Origin: Telmatactis stephensoni
Taxonomy: Eukaryota; Cnidaria; Anthozoa; Actiniaria; Isophelliidae
Length of the DNA stretch: 64,000 nt
Assembly: GCA_029948255.1 (NCBI GenBank)
Contig: JALIZF010001765.1
Location: 62,001-126,000, forward strand
Direction: 5' to 3'
Every line of letters starts with the position of its first letter. The stretch's first letter is position 1. The notes beneath the pieces are model-generated. The model made no database searches, was not told where the DNA came from, and saw only the letters and a list, made by a program, of their open reading frames with translations. This document shows positions 24,008-36,318 of the stretch, piece by piece. The position numbers were made by a program, and so were the translations under genes.

Positions 24008-27000
24008 ATGAGTACAAAAGACAAAACATCACAATCTACTGACCAACTTCAACTAATTTCACCAACTGAGGTCCCAGGAAGAAGCAGTGGTGCTCTGCTG
24101 CCACAACCAAACCTTTCACGAAGACGAAGTTTCGCTCAAATCAAACCTGATTTTGCTAGCTTGAGGACACGGAGAATGAGTGTTGCAGTAGGACAAGCAC
24201 TACCCGTCTTCAACATGCGGTTGCGACGAACAAGCAGTGGTGGAACGCTGAAAACTCTTCCAATTTGGCCATTAAATTTTCAAAAACGGAAGAGCAAACC
24301 GCGTCTCAGTAGAGAGAGGCTTTTTAAGGTCAGTATTTAGTTTGTTTGTGTGGCCAACAAATTAATTTATCTTCCTTAACTGACTTAGGCTGAGGCACTG
24401 AATGCAGGTTTACTGATGAAAGCATGCAAAAATACCTCAAAGACCAGATGACAGATGATGATAAGCCACATTTGACAAATTTGATATGCATGCATGCAGA
24501 TATGAAATCCAGGACAATAAATACAAAAACGCTTAAAGGCATCATTTTGATATTGAAGGTTTATTTATGTCTATTTTTTCTGCTGTTTCAAATTCCCAGA
24601 ATTATTTATGAATTTCAAACTGACAACAATGATGCATGTCGGTGATGATGATGTTCATGATGATGATAATAATCGATGACAGTGGTGATGATGATGATGA
24701 TTAGTATTAATATTGACCACCCCACCCCATGCCACCTGAATGCGGGCGAATGCGCGCACGGGAGTCGAGAAACACGTGAATGGACACCTCTATAATGCGG
24801 ACAATTTCCTTCGCCTCTTGGTTGTCCGAATTAAGGTGGCTGGACCCTATTTCGCCAGTGCGCGGGTAGTCGAATTGAAGCGGCTATTAATCGCGTTACA
24901 GAATTAAGTTGACCAAACTTTTTACGCACACCTACTACAAATGGACCAAATTTTATAATGATGCTAGTTTGGTTGAAATCGGAGCTTTTTTAACATCGAA
25001 ATTGTTATACACTGGATTTGAAATTTTGCCAATTTTCTCAAAATCCTGACCTCGACGAGCAAAACGATTTATGAGACTTTGTAAATCAAATGTTTGTCTA
25101 TAATGTGAGAGCGTTTCAAGAAATTCTATTAAGCCGATTTTGAGTAAAAACGGAGCAATTATTTAACTTTGAAGAAATTTAAATCCGTGGGTGCTTTACT
25201 AAAGTAATTTTATAACCATAATTTCCCAAAGAAAACTAGCAATATTTTTGGTTGCAAATAATACCAAGGCATGGTTCTTTATTTTGTAAATATGTCATCG
25301 TATTTGCAGTTTTTGATTGCCGTTGAGACGACTGTACGTAAAGCACTAAATTGCCGCGTTTAACTCGGAATTTCGACATACACGTTAATAATACTGTTTC
25401 TTGAAAACTAGTAGATGAATTTTTTTTTATTTCTCGATATTGAATATTCAATCCCTTACTAGTAAGGTTGTGAAATTACAAAGGCATTGAAGTTTTTTAA
25501 GACCATTAAATAATTTTTTAAATATTGCCATATGTGCATCTCTATTTTCCGAGTTGTTGCCGGTGTTTGATTCAGGCTTTATGATATGCATACCTGCATG
25601 CGTGTCGCTTTGGCGCCTCGTGCAAAAAATGCAAATATACATGGAAAGTCACGCCAGTGATATCCAGAGTAACGCTGTAGGCGTAGCAGTTCCTTACTAA
25701 AGTTTCTAGAACTATGATATTTCCTTGTGCAAAAAGAAAACGGAGAAGTGAAATATTGCTGGAAAACACATTAAAGGCTAAAAAGACGAAGGAAAGTAGT
25801 TAACCAGTCCAGGTAACTTGGAAGACTTAATAGTTCCATGTATTTGCATTTTTTGCACGAGGCGCCAAAGCGACACGCATGCAGGTATGCATATCATAAA
25901 GCCTGAATCAAACACCGGCAACAACTAGCTCGGAGAATAGAGATGCACATATGGCAATATTTAAAAAATTATTTAATGGTCTTAAAAAACTTCAATGCCT
26001 TTGTAATTTCACAACCTTACTAGTAAGGGATTGAATATTCAATATCGAGAAATAAAAAAAAATTCATCTACTAGTTTTCAAGAAACAGTATTATTAACGT
26101 GTATGTCGAAATTCCGAGTTAAACGCGGCAATTTAGTGCTTTACGTACAGTCGTCTCAACGGCAATCAAAAACTGCAAATACGATGACATATTTACAAAA
26201 TAAAGAACCATGCCTTGGTATTATTTGCAACCAAAAATATTGCTAGTTTTCTTTGGGAAATTATGGTTATAAAATTACTTTAGTAAAGCACCCACGGATT
26301 TAAATTTCTTCAAAGTTAAATAATTGCTCCGTTTTTACTCAAAATCGGCTTAATAGAATTTCTTGAAACGCTCTCACATTATAGACAAACATTTGATTTA
26401 CAAAGTCTCATAAATCGTTTTGCTCGTCGAGGTCAGGATTTTGAGAAAATTGGCAAAATTTCAAATCCAGTGTATAACAATTTCGATGTTAAAAAAGCTC
26501 CGATTTCAACCAAACTAGCATCATTATAAAATTTGGTCCATTTGTAGTAGGTGTGCGTAAAAAGTTTGGTCAACTTAATTCTGTAACGCGATTAATAGCC
26601 GCTTCAATTCGACTACCCGCGCACTAGCGAAATAGGGTCCAGCCACCTTATGAAGGCTCAGTGGGTGCAACTATACCATACAGCTTATGGATTACCAAAT
26701 TTTCATGCAACAACAAGTTTTGAGGTACAGGTTAAGGGTTAGCAGTTTATCAGTTTTAATATCGATTTTAATAGAATATTCAAAAACTCTGCATTTCCGA
26801 TCAGAAACCATTCTTTTCTTTCGTCAAGCACGCTGATGAATATTATCAGGCTGTGACCTTTACCAAAGTACACGACACGTACAACTATCATAAACATGTG
26901 CCTTTCAAACTCTATTTAACTTTCAAAATCAAGTAGACACCAACGCCGGATTTGTCTTTGACAAATTAATCAAGAAAAACAGCCAGATACTTCCTTCTAA

Positions 27001-30000
27001 ATACAAAGGAGAACTATAATCCGATTGGGATTATATAAATAGAAAAGAAATGAAATCCAACACCACTCAACACACTTGACTTCAGACCGGGTTTATAGCA
27101 CAGCCACTCAAATGCAAGTTTGATGAAGTATTCTCAACGAATATGCATCAAACTTTCCAAAGAAGACGCTCTGTTATCCCCAAACGACCCACTAGTCAAC
27201 TCAGCTCGATCTCAAATGATGCCACACACAGCCAACCCAACATCTGGACGAACAGAGGCCACTTGAATTACAGAAGGTGGAGAGCTTTGGTGTCACAGGC
27301 CAGAGATGCGTTCCTTAAAGAAAATGCAGCTACAAGGGTTGAGTCAACTAGGAGTAAAGTTAAAGTAGAGGGCGACAAAAAGATTGAAGAAGTGAGGATT
27401 TGTGTGAACAAGTGGAGGACTACTTTGGTAGAGATCAAGGAGAGAAGAGCTGATTTTAAGGTTTGATGTTTTTACATATATCTGGTCTTGCTCAGTCGAT
27501 GCTTGCTTGACATATACCAACGAAAAACCTATAACAGCCGCCGCCTTGTATAATTTTTGTACGAAGCATTCAAGGCTCATTTCGAGGGCTACAATTCTAA
27601 GGTGGATTACTGTTTTGATGCCCCTTCAGAAACGCACCTTTATTTTCCATGCATCTGCCCTCGTTTTAGGACCTTGTTGCTTGGCAACCAACATCACTTT
27701 CTGTATAACAAACTAACGCGGAAGTTCCTCTAACACATTTGGTGGTGTCTTAATAAATATATTGAAAATGAACTGAATTGAGAGCTCTTTTTCTCTACGA
27801 AATGAGGCCAATTTAAAGTTACAAGATATGATCTTACATAGCTAAAATGATGACCTAACAGTCAAACATCAAATTGATGACCCTGCCTGCGGCTCATAAA
27901 GCAGACAAAAAATCTTTGGCCTCAGAATAACACTAGAAATCTTTGTTTGTGCACCAATGGTTATGCTGTACAATGAATCGAACCAGAGAGATAGCTCGAC
28001 CTGTCAGAAGTTAAGACCAGAGACTGTACATGAAGCTCTGCGGGACATGGATAAACATCCGGTTGAAACTTGTAAAAATAATAATAATAACTTCGAAAAT
28101 GACTTTAATTCCGTCGACTATGTTCAGTGGAGGTTTTTGATGCCAATGATACTGATTAGCATATTCCTGTGGTGCGAGTCAGGCTTGACCAAGATATGCA
28201 AACTTCCACCTAGGGCGTAGTTGGCGTCAGTTCCCGATAACACATCTGGAAAAGCAATAACACACCAATTATCGACAAATTTGTTCCCTGGGAGATTGGC
28301 CACTTGATTATGTTCCAAGGAAGGACGGTCACTGGGCTTGTTTAGTCATAGTTTTCTAGAGGATTCATGAAACTCAGTTGATATTTCTGGTCTTTGGGGC
28401 ATCACGTACGCCCAGGGGCCTGTTTTCACGAGGCGCGCGATTAATGTTGTATCTTGGACAAAATTACAAATTTTTTGTCACAGTTGTATACGCTTGGTCA
28501 CATGACCTGTTGAGTTGGCTCTATATAATGGACCGTGGTCTACTGACATATGTTTTCAAAACGGCAATGAAAACATATGTCAGTAAACCACTCTTGTGAA
28601 TACTGTTCAAACTGGACTTTATGATGTTGTCTATCATTTGCACCATTGCCATCATATTTAGAAAAAGGAGTCACGTGACCAAACCACGTATTTACAATAA
28701 TTTTGTATATTTCTCCTGACTGTTTTAATACTGTCATCCAAGGCTGTTTCTAGTTACTGTAAGACACGATAACCCGTTCATTTACTAGAGAATAAAAGCA
28801 AAAATCATTGAAAATCATTGACTTCCAGAAACAACGAAACCTTTTAAAGACAACTTTCGAGAAACGGGACCCAGATCCGACGCCTGGATAGTGAACCTAG
28901 TTGATAAATGCATGATTGAAAAACGTCCCTAAAAACTGAATTCTTACTTCGTCAGTATTCCAGTCGCACGGTGAAATGTACGCACAGGTGAATCATCATC
29001 ATCATCATCATTAACCTGCTCTTTCTATTGTTATTAATCCGATTTTTGATATTGTTTTTTGGCTTGTTCTGTTGTGTATTGTACTTGATTTCGACCGGTA
29101 CATGATTTCGACCGGTACACGCCCCTGGGGGGGGGGGACTCCATTGTAAAAGGATCGGATATGCTCGTCGGAAATTTTAACAAATACCCCTAAAAGATAC
29201 CGGAAGTCTTTTAAGAAGGGCGTAGCTGGACGATTTTTAACCCCAAAGGGATACCAGCGATAACAAGCTAAATGAACATTATTATGATGAACATATGTTG
29301 AACGGTCGACTCGCTTTTGTTGAGCAAAGTTCTTCCATCTGAGAACAAGATAATAAGCGATGGGCTCTTTTGATATCCTGAGAGAGACCAGGAAATGCTA
29401 AATCTCTAAACTTCAATTTTAACACCCAAAAAGATACCAAATCGCTGATTTTTACCCCTAAGAGATACGACGACGAGCATACCCGATCCTTTGACAATGG
29501 AGTCCCCCCCGGGGTACACGCTCGCTGTGTAACCTGCATGGCTACATCCTCTTTGCCTTCCACCTACTCGCTCTCTCTCAACTTCCTATCCATCCTTATC
29601 CTTTGATATATTTCAGCCTTTAGAATGCTTTAGAAGAATTGTCAGGATTGTACGCACCATCCTTAGAGTGGCCAAAGCCTTGAAGAGGTATGTACAATAC
29701 AATACAACTTTATTATTTCATCCCTAGGGGTTTTTCAGAAATAATATTACAAATTATATGAATTCTAAAATGTAAAACATTGACGGTGCTACTAGATGAA
29801 TATCTGGTTCACCTCTATGCATTGATTATTTGCTAGTGATCCAAAGCGTGATCTTGGTGAAGGAATATGCAAATCATTCCTGGAAATGGTTGAAGGGTAT
29901 ATGATGATGAAGAACAAGACATTCGTTACCAGTCTTCCTGCTGACACGGGCCCAGGCCTCTTCGATCCTAGTTTGTTCAAGGCAAATAAAGAGGTATGTA

Positions 30001-33000
30001 GGCTAAGACGTGCATATACGCTTTGCGCATGCGTTATGAGGGGGTTTGTCGGAACCCATATTGTTTATGTTTATTAAATTCGTCACAAAGAAAAAGCTAA
30101 GAAAAAGACAAATACATATACAAAAAATAATAATGATAATACAAAGAAACAGTAACAGGACAAAGTCCCACTTGACAACTGCCCCCAAGACTATAAAATG
30201 TACAATACAATCATTATAAAATATATACAAAAAAATTATAAATTTAGATATCACGCATGCTTAGATAATAATATGCATATATATAGCTATATAAAAATCA
30301 ATTTAGTGTCAGTAAGCAAGTTAAGGTGGTCATAGTCACCGGATAAGTTCCACAGTGCTTCTCAGGTGACTTGCAGGTTTTTTTGGAGATGTATGAGATG
30401 CAGAAAACTCAGTGCATTTTGGGAGAGGATCTTGTCTAGTAACATGCTATCAAGGGATGTCTCAGCAGGGCCTCAGGTGTTTTACCTTTAATAAAGAGAA
30501 GTGTCTTACTTACGAGGGTGTCCGCTTTGAGAGAATTCACTCAAGGCTATCAAGCTAACGATTATACGAACGCTTTTCAGATGTTTTCCAAAAATTCTTT
30601 CACAGATTCAAATCAGTAAAGAAGTACGGAGTATTTTAAGTCTTAGACCTGATGAGAGAACAGCTGACCAACTACAGACGGTAAGAATGAGTAAAAAATG
30701 AGAATGAGAAAAGAGATAGAGGAGAGAGAGAGAGGAAAAGGAACATTCTCAATACTTCCTTGTGAAATATTCAATTTTTCTTGAAAGATTGGGACGCAAT
30801 TGAGATCATAATGAAGTATACACCTATTTAAAAAAAGATTGTCACCGCTAAGAGCGATAGGCAATAGGTAATAGGTCATTCCAAGACCGCAAAGCACTAT
30901 TGATTTCTTAATTAAGCCATCCTAAATCTTTCTTTACACTCTCCCATCAAATATTTGGCTATTCATATGAAATTAATTAGAAATCAATAGTGCTTTGCGG
31001 TCTTGGAATGACCTATTACCTATCGCCTATGACACTAGTCAAAAACGTCTGCGCATGCGTGCATATTACGATGTTTTCTTAAGAAATGTTTGAGTTTTAG
31101 CCTGAAATGAAATGCTCGTGTTCTCGGTGTATACATAAAATTTCTCTTGTATACTTTTTTGAGACAAAGATATTGTATTTATGAAGACATTATATGAATA
31201 CTGGCCCTAAGTTTCAAGAAATAACCTTAAGTTTTGACATTTTGTGAAAACCATTGTTGAAGGCAAGCGTAAAAACGAAATTTGCATAACTTACAAAAGC
31301 ACGAAGACTTGACTACGAGCATGCGCAGACGTTTTTCACTAGTGTCATCGCCTATCGCTCTTAGCGGTGACAACCTTTTTTGAAATAGGTGTATATGGGC
31401 TGTCTTCCTGGTACGATTCTTCCCACCCGCGCTTACTATTACATGGCGCAAAAAGCATCTGATTCGCGAGAGTTCTCCTTTAAAGAACCTTATGACTAAT
31501 CACTGATATATTTGTATGTTTCTAATGAATTTCTTTTCTTGGTTTTGTTCTAGTTGCTGTATGCTTGTCAGACGTTATCAAGCTTTGCAGAACTACCAAT
31601 CCACATGCAAGAAGCTATTTGTAAGGTCGCTTGGCATCAGAGGTTGGTCCACAACGAATTATATATTGCGATCTATTAAAACTTCAGCCTCTTCAGCCTT
31701 TCTTTCCCACTAGCTCCCCAACCTAAATGTTTTCTTTGGCTCGAACTTCTGGTATTTTGCCAGCCAAGATCTTTCTTTGGTATCCCCAGTGCATGCAGCG
31801 ACTCACACTGTGACACGTAATCGACGAGATGTATTAACTTTATTATTTCCCCATTAGCCTTCCAGAAAACAAGATCATAATAAAACAAGGACATCTTCCT
31901 GAAAATTTCTACTTCATTATGTCTGGTACAGGTATGTGTTTCACCTCCCCCCTCCCCCCTCCCCTCTCCACTCCCTCCCACCTCCCCTCTCCCCTCCCCT
32001 CGGAGACGGCTACGCAGGCTATAAGCGTACAGTAAAACTTCGCTATCTCGAACTCTTAAGAAGTATTTGAGATTAGCGGGGACTGGTTATAATTGAGAGT
32101 GTTTGACTTAAAGATGGCCCAACTTTTCTGCTTGGTTCCCCTTAGAGTTCAAGATCAGTGGCGAGATTCTACTAAAGTTGAATGAAATTAAGTTCAATAT
32201 ACCGGAGTTCCAACTAATGTACTTTTATTAAATAATGAGAAAATATGATGAGTCAAGTGATGCACTGGATCACTGCATCCACTTGGCAAGTGGAAATACT
32301 CGAGAAATCTCGAAAGAAATAAAAACATCTAAGTCATTTCCTTAGTTTAATTTCAACGTGTTTTCGTGATCTTTTTTACAGTAACTGTTTTGTCAGAGAA
32401 CGACCCGACTAAAGACTCACTGTTCACATCTCTTGCAACGCTGAGAAGAGGAATCAGCTTTGGGGTAAGCGCATTAGTTATCTCTTGAAGGAAAAGCAAC
32501 TTGGGCTTCGTCGACTTTAATCTGGATTTGTAAACTCATAAAAATATTTGTGTGCACGAAAACGTTGGCCGTTTACAGTTCGTCCAAACGAATGACTTGA
32601 TGCTTGTAACGTATATATCTCTATGCGTTTAGACCCGTCCACACGTAAACGCTTAAGTTCAAAAACAATGGTAAACGCTTGATTGAGCAGGTATTGACTG
32701 ATATTGTAACGTCAGCGTTTTCATATGCGTTTACGAGTGTCCACGTTTTTACGGAAACGCATAATCAGAGTTTTCAAAAATATCTACTACGAAGAACGTT
32801 TTCGAAAGTATGCGTTTACGAGTGTGCATACGGAAACGCGTTAACGACGTTTTCCAAAGTATTCACTTCGAAGAGCGTTTTCGATACGTTTACGGCGAGC
32901 GTTTCAGGCGTTTTCGTGTGGACGGAAGGCCTAAACGCATAAAATAGTATGCGTTTACAAACGGAAACGAATACGTGTGGACGGGGTCTAAAACGCATCT

Positions 33001-36000
33001 TTTTTTCCTCTGATTTCGCCGTTTTCCACTACACTATTTTGCTATCTACGCTATAACGTCGTTTTCACGTAGCTGAAAGAATGGATGTTTTTAAATTCAG
33101 CGGGATTGATGTGGAAGCAGCCTTGAGTCACTGTAGAAATTTAGTAGTAAAAATAATGACCTCGAAAGGAAGCAAAGTCACCGTTTTAACACCTCACAAG
33201 TGAAGTGTAACAATGCTTTGATATAATTCATCTTGTTTAGGAGACATCAATTTTGAAACAATGTCGACGAACAGCGACGGTTGTCACCAAGGATCCTGTG
33301 CAATTACTGGTCATATCCAGAGAGGTATGTCGACTTTGGGCGGATTTGCACGACAACCTCTTAACGGCACGGCAGCCCTAAATCTTGGCACACGGAGCGG
33401 TTATTTGGGGTACGGCATGCCTATCAGACCAACAGATTTTCTGTTTTCACGATGATAATTGCGAGTGTGGTTCCAAAAACGATTACCCAGAATTAGGGGT
33501 ACTGTACCATAAAAAAGTTGTTGTGTAAATTAAACTTTTACGGCCCCTTTTACAGGACGACATGTTTGTAACATGGCAATCCTAGCTCTGGGCATGCGAG
33601 TCGAACGTGCGAACAGGTGGACCAGGACTACTACAGCTCGGTTTTGCTTTTACAACGTTTGCTCGATGATAATAAATTGGCTTCCGTTCCAAACCCCTTT
33701 TACATTTACACGATAAAAATTGAGGATACCATCAACTGATCATGATTTTAAGATACGCTGTCCGAACAAATTTTCTGTTCAAACGACCATGATAATTATG
33801 GGAGCCTTTCCAAATTAATTGAGCCAACGTACCCGGGTTTAGGGGTGTGATGCCATAACAAGGGTTGTCGTGAAAATTGGACTTGGCTACTTTTTACTTC
33901 CGATGTTTTTAAAGTGGCCCGTTGTCGTTAACGTTTCCAGGACTACCAGAGAATTTTCATGGGACGAAGTAAAAAGGGCGAAGAACCAAGACACATCAAG
34001 TTTTGTAGGTAAGACTGAAAAAGAGGTATACTTATATGTTGAATTAAGCCACGAGATCATAATAGTGTAGGCTGAGTAAACAGTAATAGAAAGACAGTAA
34101 AGCATTTCATTGATTTGATGTTACTTTCTTTTTTTTCCAGAACTTTAGATTTTCTAGCTGGTTTCCCGGTGGATTTGCTCACTGATAATCAATCTAAATG
34201 CATGTTCCAGTATTTTAGGTTAGTTCTTTGTAACAATTGTTATACGCGTGCTTCCTATATCCACGAGTTGCCCTTTCTATAGACGTTTGTAATACTGACA
34301 ATGATGTTTTATCGTGCGTCAGCAAAACCTTGACGCAAAAGCGAACGAACTGCGATGCGCGGTATTCACACATCCACGAGTTGCCCCCAACTTCTGGCAT
34401 CTTGAAGATGTTAAATTCATTGACTTCTTTTATTTCAATAGACGGGGTACCGTTATCGTTAAGGATAGTCGTGATTCTGAATGGATTTACATCGTTGTAT
34501 CGGTATGTTACATGCTATAATACAATATGTATGTAAGTATGTATTAACAGTTTGTTTTTTGTTTTTTATCATCGGATAAGTACTTTTGCCGGATGTTGTT
34601 GTAATAATCTCGGTGATTTTAAAACGCGATTTTTGTTATTTTTACTCCCAGTGAATAAGCAAATAAGCAGGATTTGTTGACATGTATAACTGATTCAATT
34701 CCTTTGTTTAATAATTAGGGTATGTGTGAAGTACTGTTAAACTTAGAAGCAGTAACCCCTAAGTTAACTGGTAAACAAATCGATGCAGGAGTATCATCTG
34801 TTGAAATGCTGGCATATTTAACAGAAGAACGTTTTTGTAAAAGTCAATATGCACACAGTTCAGTGGGAAGACGAAGAACAGGCTGGGATAAGATTATACC
34901 AAAAGGTTCGTGAACAGTTATACAGCATGGCCTATACTTAACCTGTCAAGTGCTAAGGGAGGGGGGAGATATTCCCATGATTTAGCTTATATGGATGTGT
35001 TCGTTTCGCAACATATTCAGGTTTTAGGTTCTTACGTACCATTTTAGCCACTACTATATAAGTCTTCTAACGAACACCACACTAAAACGGACTTCTTTAA
35101 AACGGTCATGCACCCATGCATGGTCATTCAAACTCCCTCTTAGACAGACACCTCTCTAAAACGGACACCTCTCTAAGATGGACACCTCTCTAAGACGGAC
35201 ACCTCTCTAAGATGGACACCCCTCTAAGAGGACGCTTCTCTAAGACGGACACCTCTCTAAGACGGACACCTCTCTAAAACGGACACCTCTCTAAGATGGA
35301 CACCTCTCTAAGACGGACACCTCTCTAAGATGGACACCCCTCTAAGAGGACGCTTCTCTAAGACGGACACAGGAGCCCTGACGGACACCTCTCTAAGACA
35401 GACACCTCTCTAAGACGGACACCTCTCTAAGACGGACACCTCTCTAAGACGGACACCTCTCTAAGACGGACACCTCTCTAAGACGGACACCTCTCTAAGA
35501 CGGACACCTCTCTAAGACGGACACCTCTCTAAGACGGACACCTCTCTAAGACGGACACCTCTCTAAGATGGTCACCTCTCTAAGACGGTCACCTCTCTAA
35601 GACGGACACCTCTCTAAGACGGACACCTCTCTAAGACGGTCACCTCTCTAAGACGGACACCTCTCTAAGATGGACACCTCTCTAAGACGGTCACCTCTCT
35701 AAGACGGTCACCTCTCTAAGACGGACACCTGTTGACGGTCCCGATGGTGTCCGTCTAAGAGGAAGTTAACTGTTTATTGTCATGATCCGGTTTTCAGGCT
35801 CCGTCCTTGCTTTTTCCTTATTAGGTATGGAGTCCGCATTAACAAAAATATTGGTGCTTTTATTGTATTACAGATAGACCCAGTACATGCAATATTCCAA
35901 ACGAAGTAAGGCCTATTACTTCACTATCACAGAGGAAAGGACGCAATGTCAAGTCAGCTCGAAGCCACTCTACAGTTAGTACTATTTGTAAGTAAAGCCG

Positions 36001-36279
36001 TAGAGAAACTAGTCTTGCTTCATGATCAAGTCTCGTTCGATCATCTATTTTTTCCCTTGGCAAATCGGATTTCAAATCTTCAGAACTGCTGAATTAAATC
36101 GTGGATACCTGGTTAACTTTCCGATGGAAAATACACGAAGGAAAAGCTCAGTTTTGAATAAGTGCGGGTAGCTAGGTTGGGTATACCTAAGGAGCTGTTT
36201 ATGTGGAGGCGAGCCAGCCCGGTAAGCGCGCTGACTTCTTTTGTTCTGTGGCCCCCAGGGAAAAGAAAACAAAAGAAGT

Positions 36280-36318
<39 letters not shown>

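Noticed and set aside
25236..25451. 71-codon ORF duplicated exactly at 26031-26246
   Set aside because: Identity is explained by the palindrome arms; no domain and no coding signature.
35133..35735. Possible CRISPR-like array
   Set aside because: Units are contiguous 17-mers with no unique spacers; this is a eukaryotic minisatellite. The same holds for 56326-57005 and the 22-bp arrays.
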